In this document: piece after piece, positions 61,773-64,000 of the stretch
How positions within the stretch are numbered: the stretch's first letter is position 1
How the letters are laid out: every line of letters starts with the position of its first letter
Origin: GCA-002726655 sp046582185
GTDB taxonomy: Bacteria; Pseudomonadota; Gammaproteobacteria; Pseudomonadales; Azotimanducaceae
NCBI GenBank assembly: GCA_046582185.1
Contig: JAYGEX010000019.1
Coordinates: 273,608-337,607 of the forward strand
Direction: 5' to 3'
Length of the DNA: 64,000 bases
Translations under genes and position numbers: made by a program
Notes under the pieces: generated by a model
Database searches by the model: none
Told to the model about the DNA's origin: nothing
Seen by the model: the letters and a program-made list of their open reading frames with translations, nothing else

Positions 61773-63077
61773 GTGATGAGTCTTCAACTTAATGAAACAC
61801 ATGATGTCAATCTTAGAAGCTGGGCCGGAGATTCGCTTGAATACCCCATTCAGAATTTGCCTATTGCGATATTCCGTATTGGTGCTGAGCCATTTCGCGG
61901 TGGCATTGCCATCGGTGACAGCGTGTTGGATCTGGCGGCGCTTGCAAGGTTTGCAATGTTCGACGGTATCGTGCAGAAGTGTTTGCTTGCATGCTCGAAA
62001 CCAGAACTTAATGAATATATGGGCATGGGCGTTATAGCCTGATCCGCACTCCGGCTCGCATTGTCCAAAGCATTGCGAGTTGGATCACGGGACGAAGGAA
62101 AATTATCTGCTTGTTTACATGGTCTTGCCGACATTGAATTTGGCCTGCCTTGCCGCATTGGAGATTACACGGACTTTAATACGTCGATCTATCACGCCAT
62201 GGCCGTTGGAAAACAATTCCGTCCTGACAATCCCTTGTTGCCAAACTATAAGTGGATTCCCATTGGATACCACGGCCGCTCATCTTCTATCGCTGTTTCA
62301 CCGTAGTTGTTCCGACGTCCATCAGGGCAGCTTAAAGGTCCTGATGATGCGGAACCAAAGGTCGCTCCCTGTAAGCGCCTGGATTACGAATTGGAGCTTG
62401 GTATATATATTGGTGCGGGAAATGAGCTGGGTACTTCCATTGATATCAGCGATGCTGAGGATCATGTCTTTGGCCTGTGCTTGTTTAACGACTGGTCGGC
62501 GCGTGATATTCAGGGCTGGGAGTATCAGCCCCTTGGACCCTTTCTTGCCAAGAATTTTGCCTCTACGGTATCTCCTTGGATAGTTTCACTTGAGGCGCTT
62601 GTACCATTTCGGATTGCATGGGAAAGAGTATTGTCAGATCCTCAGCCATTGCCGTATTTGCAATCAGAGCTTAATTCGAATTCTGGCGCTATCGATCTCC
62701 ATCTGGAAGCCTATATTCAAAGCAGCAAGATGGCTGCTCAGAACATTGCTCCGATGAAACTCTCGCAGTCAAATTTCAAGTATTCCTATTGGACTATTTC
62801 ACAACTGGTCGCACACCATTCCCTAAATGGCTGCAATCTGATGCCGGGTGATTTACTGGGTAGCGGCACTCAGTCAGGACCATTGCCAGAAGAGGCGGGT
62901 TCAATGCTGGAGCTGAGCGGGGGTGGCTCGAGACCACTCTCACTTCCAACGGGTGAGTCCAGAACGTTCCTTGAAGATGGAGATGCCATTATCTTTAAAG
63001 GCGCCTGTACCAGAGAAGGTGCGATAAGTATTGGCTTCGGCGAAGTCAGTGGAACTGTATTGCCTGCGAACCGGTAG
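61773..63077 (+). pseudogene. fahA: Fumarylacetoacetase gene with two in-frame stop codons
   Basis: All three open segments are in one frame: 61773-62039, TGA at 62040, 62043-62303, TAG at 62304, then 62307-63077. Together they make a 432-residue fumarylacetoacetate hydrolase: RIGDYTDFNTSIYHA (Asp and His of the active site), RPDNPLLPNYKWIPIGYHGR, the metal Glu pair in LELGIYIG and Asp in LFNDWSARDIQGWEYQP. Context at the stops fits lost Trp (VIA-stop-SALRLALSKA) and Gln (VSP-stop-LFRRPSG). The start is GTG 61773 or ATG 61776 with GAAGGAG. It would be the last step of tyrosine/homogentisate breakdown, before maiA. Confidence 0.88.
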
Positions 63078-63088
63078 AGGCGGGCAAG

Positions 63089-63733
63089 ATGAAACTCTAT
63101 TCTTATTTCCGTTCATCAGCAGCCTATCGGGTTCGAATAGTATTGAATCTCAAAAATATTGATTGCGAAATAGTCCCCATCAATTTGTTAAAGGGTGAAC
63201 AAAAATCGGACGAATATGCCCAGATCAATTCCCAGCAATTGTTACCAGCGCTGGAATTAGATGACGGGCGAGTGATTACTCAATCGCTTGCCATTTGTGA
63301 GTGGTTGGATGTTAACCATCCCGTCCCAAGATTAATTCCCGGAGACAACTATGAGGCTGCGAAGGTCAGAGCACTTGCTTTATCTATTGCAAGTGACATC
63401 CATCCAATCAACAACTTAAGGATATTGAAGTATCTCGAGAGCGAATTGTCCGTTACCGCTGAAGCTAAAAACCAGTGGTACAGGCATTGGGTGAAGGAGG
63501 GTCTTGCAGCGATTGAAGCTTCATTAAGTGCAGATCAATATTGTTTTGGGAAAGAACTTACCCTCGCTGATGTGTGTCTGGTACCGCAAGTATACAACGC
63601 AGTTCGCTTCGACGTGCATATGAGCCAGTATCCCAAGATCGCAGCCATTGATAATGCCTGTAATCAGAATCAGGCATTTATAGATGCCCATCCGGATAAT
63701 CAGCTCGATAGTCCCGCCACTGAGGCAATGTGA
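63089..63733 (+). CDS. maiA: Maleylacetoacetate isomerase (zeta-class GST)
   Basis: The 214-residue protein has the zeta GST N-terminal YSYFRSSAAYRVRIVLNL (active-site SSxxxR; the usual Cys of SSCSWR is Ala here), QLLPALELDDGRVITQSLAI and the C-terminal LTLADVCLVPQVYNA. It turns maleylacetoacetate into fumarylacetoacetate, the substrate of the preceding, damaged fah gene, and begins 11 bases after it. hmgA is not in the window. Confidence 0.92.
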   Translation: MKLYSYFRSSAAYRVRIVLNLKNIDCEIVPINLLKGEQKSDEYAQINSQQLLPALELDDGRVITQSLAICEWLDVNHPVPRLIPGDNYEAAKVRALALSIASDIHPINNLRILKYLESELSVTAEAKNQWYRHWVKEGLAAIEASLSADQYCFGKELTLADVCLVPQVYNAVRFDVHMSQYPKIAAIDNACNQNQAFIDAHPDNQLDSPATEAM

Positions 63734-63799
63734 TTGACCAGAATCAAGGTAAGTTGATTGGAATCTGTAGTTCCTATAGAATCCGCATCTTCCCGCTGT

Positions 63800-63875
63800 G
63801 GGGCTATAGCTCAGCTGGGAGAGCGCGTGACTGGCAGTCACGAGGTCGACGGTTCGATCCCGTCTAGCTCCACCA
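63800..63875 (+). tRNA. tRNA-Ala(GGC)
   Basis: A complete cloverleaf of 76 bases can be drawn: acceptor GGGGCTA/TAGCTCC, D arm GCTCAGCTGGGAGAGC, anticodon arm CGTGA-CTGGCAG-TCACG with anticodon GGC, T arm GACGG-TTCGATC-CCGTC and an encoded ACCA end. Confidence 0.96.
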
Positions 63876-63914
63876 CTTTTAAATGGCTGTATTGCATAAC
63901 ACAGCGCGGTTTGA

Positions 63915-64000
63915 TTACAGTGTATCAGTATCGATCACCATAGAAGCATCCCGTTCAATTTCATCCCATGCTAATTCAAGGCCGAGGCCTGGGCCTCCAG
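63915..64000 (-). CDS. C-terminal end of an enolase-superfamily (mandelate racemase-like) gene
   Basis: On the minus strand a frame enters from the window edge and stops at TAA 63917-63915. The last 27 residues begin GGPGLGLELAWDEIERD, the PxGPGLGxExxxxxLE end typical of muconate-lactonising and mandelate-racemase-type enzymes. The rest lies outside the window. Confidence 0.55.
   Translation of the reverse strand, partial: GGPGLGLELAWDEIERDASMVIDTDTL

Noticed and set aside
14919..63077. Stop-codon reassignment (TAA, TGA or TAG read as an amino acid)
   Set aside because: All three stop codons occur inside broken genes and all three also end intact genes in this window, so no single codon is recoded.
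63800..63875. tRNA-Ala as an integration site (att) for an island
   Set aside because: No integrase and no repeated copy of the tRNA 3' end appear in the window.
1..64000. CRISPR arrays, integrases, prophage or plasmid genes
   Set aside because: No regular direct repeats with spacers, no cas genes, no phage structural genes and no integrase were seen.

Overview
The window looks like chromosomal DNA of a marine-type gammaproteobacterium with roughly 48-50% GC. The best evidence is the housekeeping block dnaX-ybaB-recR-rnd-ycgL-ycgN-moxR-VWA-hrpA-mlaA, the sigma-54/PspF-controlled psp operon, and gltX close to a tRNA-Ala(GGC). I cannot name a species from the sequence.

Layout. 0-2.2 kb: a glycerol dehydrogenase-like gene, then a scrap heap of three unrelated gene fragments (HNH nuclease, IS3 transposase, FecR-like protein). 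2.3-13.2 kb: a seven-gene, mostly overlapping operon encoding a penta-heme cytochrome, an outer-membrane barrel, a membrane-anchored NAD(P)H/FAD/2Fe-2S reductase, a tetraheme cytochrome, a cyclic-nucleotide-binding/4x[4Fe-4S] fusion protein, a b-type membrane protein and a deca-heme cytochrome with an unusual cytoplasmic Cys-repeat domain. It ends at a strong terminator. This is the most interesting locus: it looks like a complete route for electrons from NAD(P)H through the envelope, and I do not recognise it as a described system. 13.3-24.8 kb: a CYP153-type P450, a PhyH oxygenase broken by an in-frame stop, a GreA-like protein, a DUF3604 protein, a decayed porin gene, a tldD/pmbA operon followed by a tiny putative secreted peptide, and a DJ-1 family protein.

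24.8-29 kb: an aromatic amine dehydrogenase (aau-type) operon, aauB-E-D-A plus a monoheme cytochrome and a cyclase-family hydrolase. 29-38.6 kb: a catabolic island of SDR, LLM oxidoreductase, epoxide hydrolase, CurA-like reductase, enoyl-CoA hydratase and an MFS exporter with a His-rich tail. It contains two dead genes (CaiB-type CoA-transferase, SDR) and a periplasmic chorismate mutase-cyclohexadienyl dehydratase fusion. 38.6-43 kb: pspF, then pspA-pspB-pspC with two extra genes, behind a clear sigma-54 promoter. 43-58.6 kb: core replication, repair, RNA and envelope genes, and a PP2C-phosphatase/STAS pair. 58.6-64 kb: terB-like, dusA, gltX, a fumarylacetoacetase gene with two in-frame stops, maiA, tRNA-Ala, and the tail of an enolase-superfamily gene.

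A recurring theme is recent gene decay. Five otherwise recognisable genes (phyH, porin, caiB-like, SDR, fah) carry stops, frameshifts or deletions while their neighbours are intact. All calls come from reading translated sequence and motifs by eye; no database search was possible.
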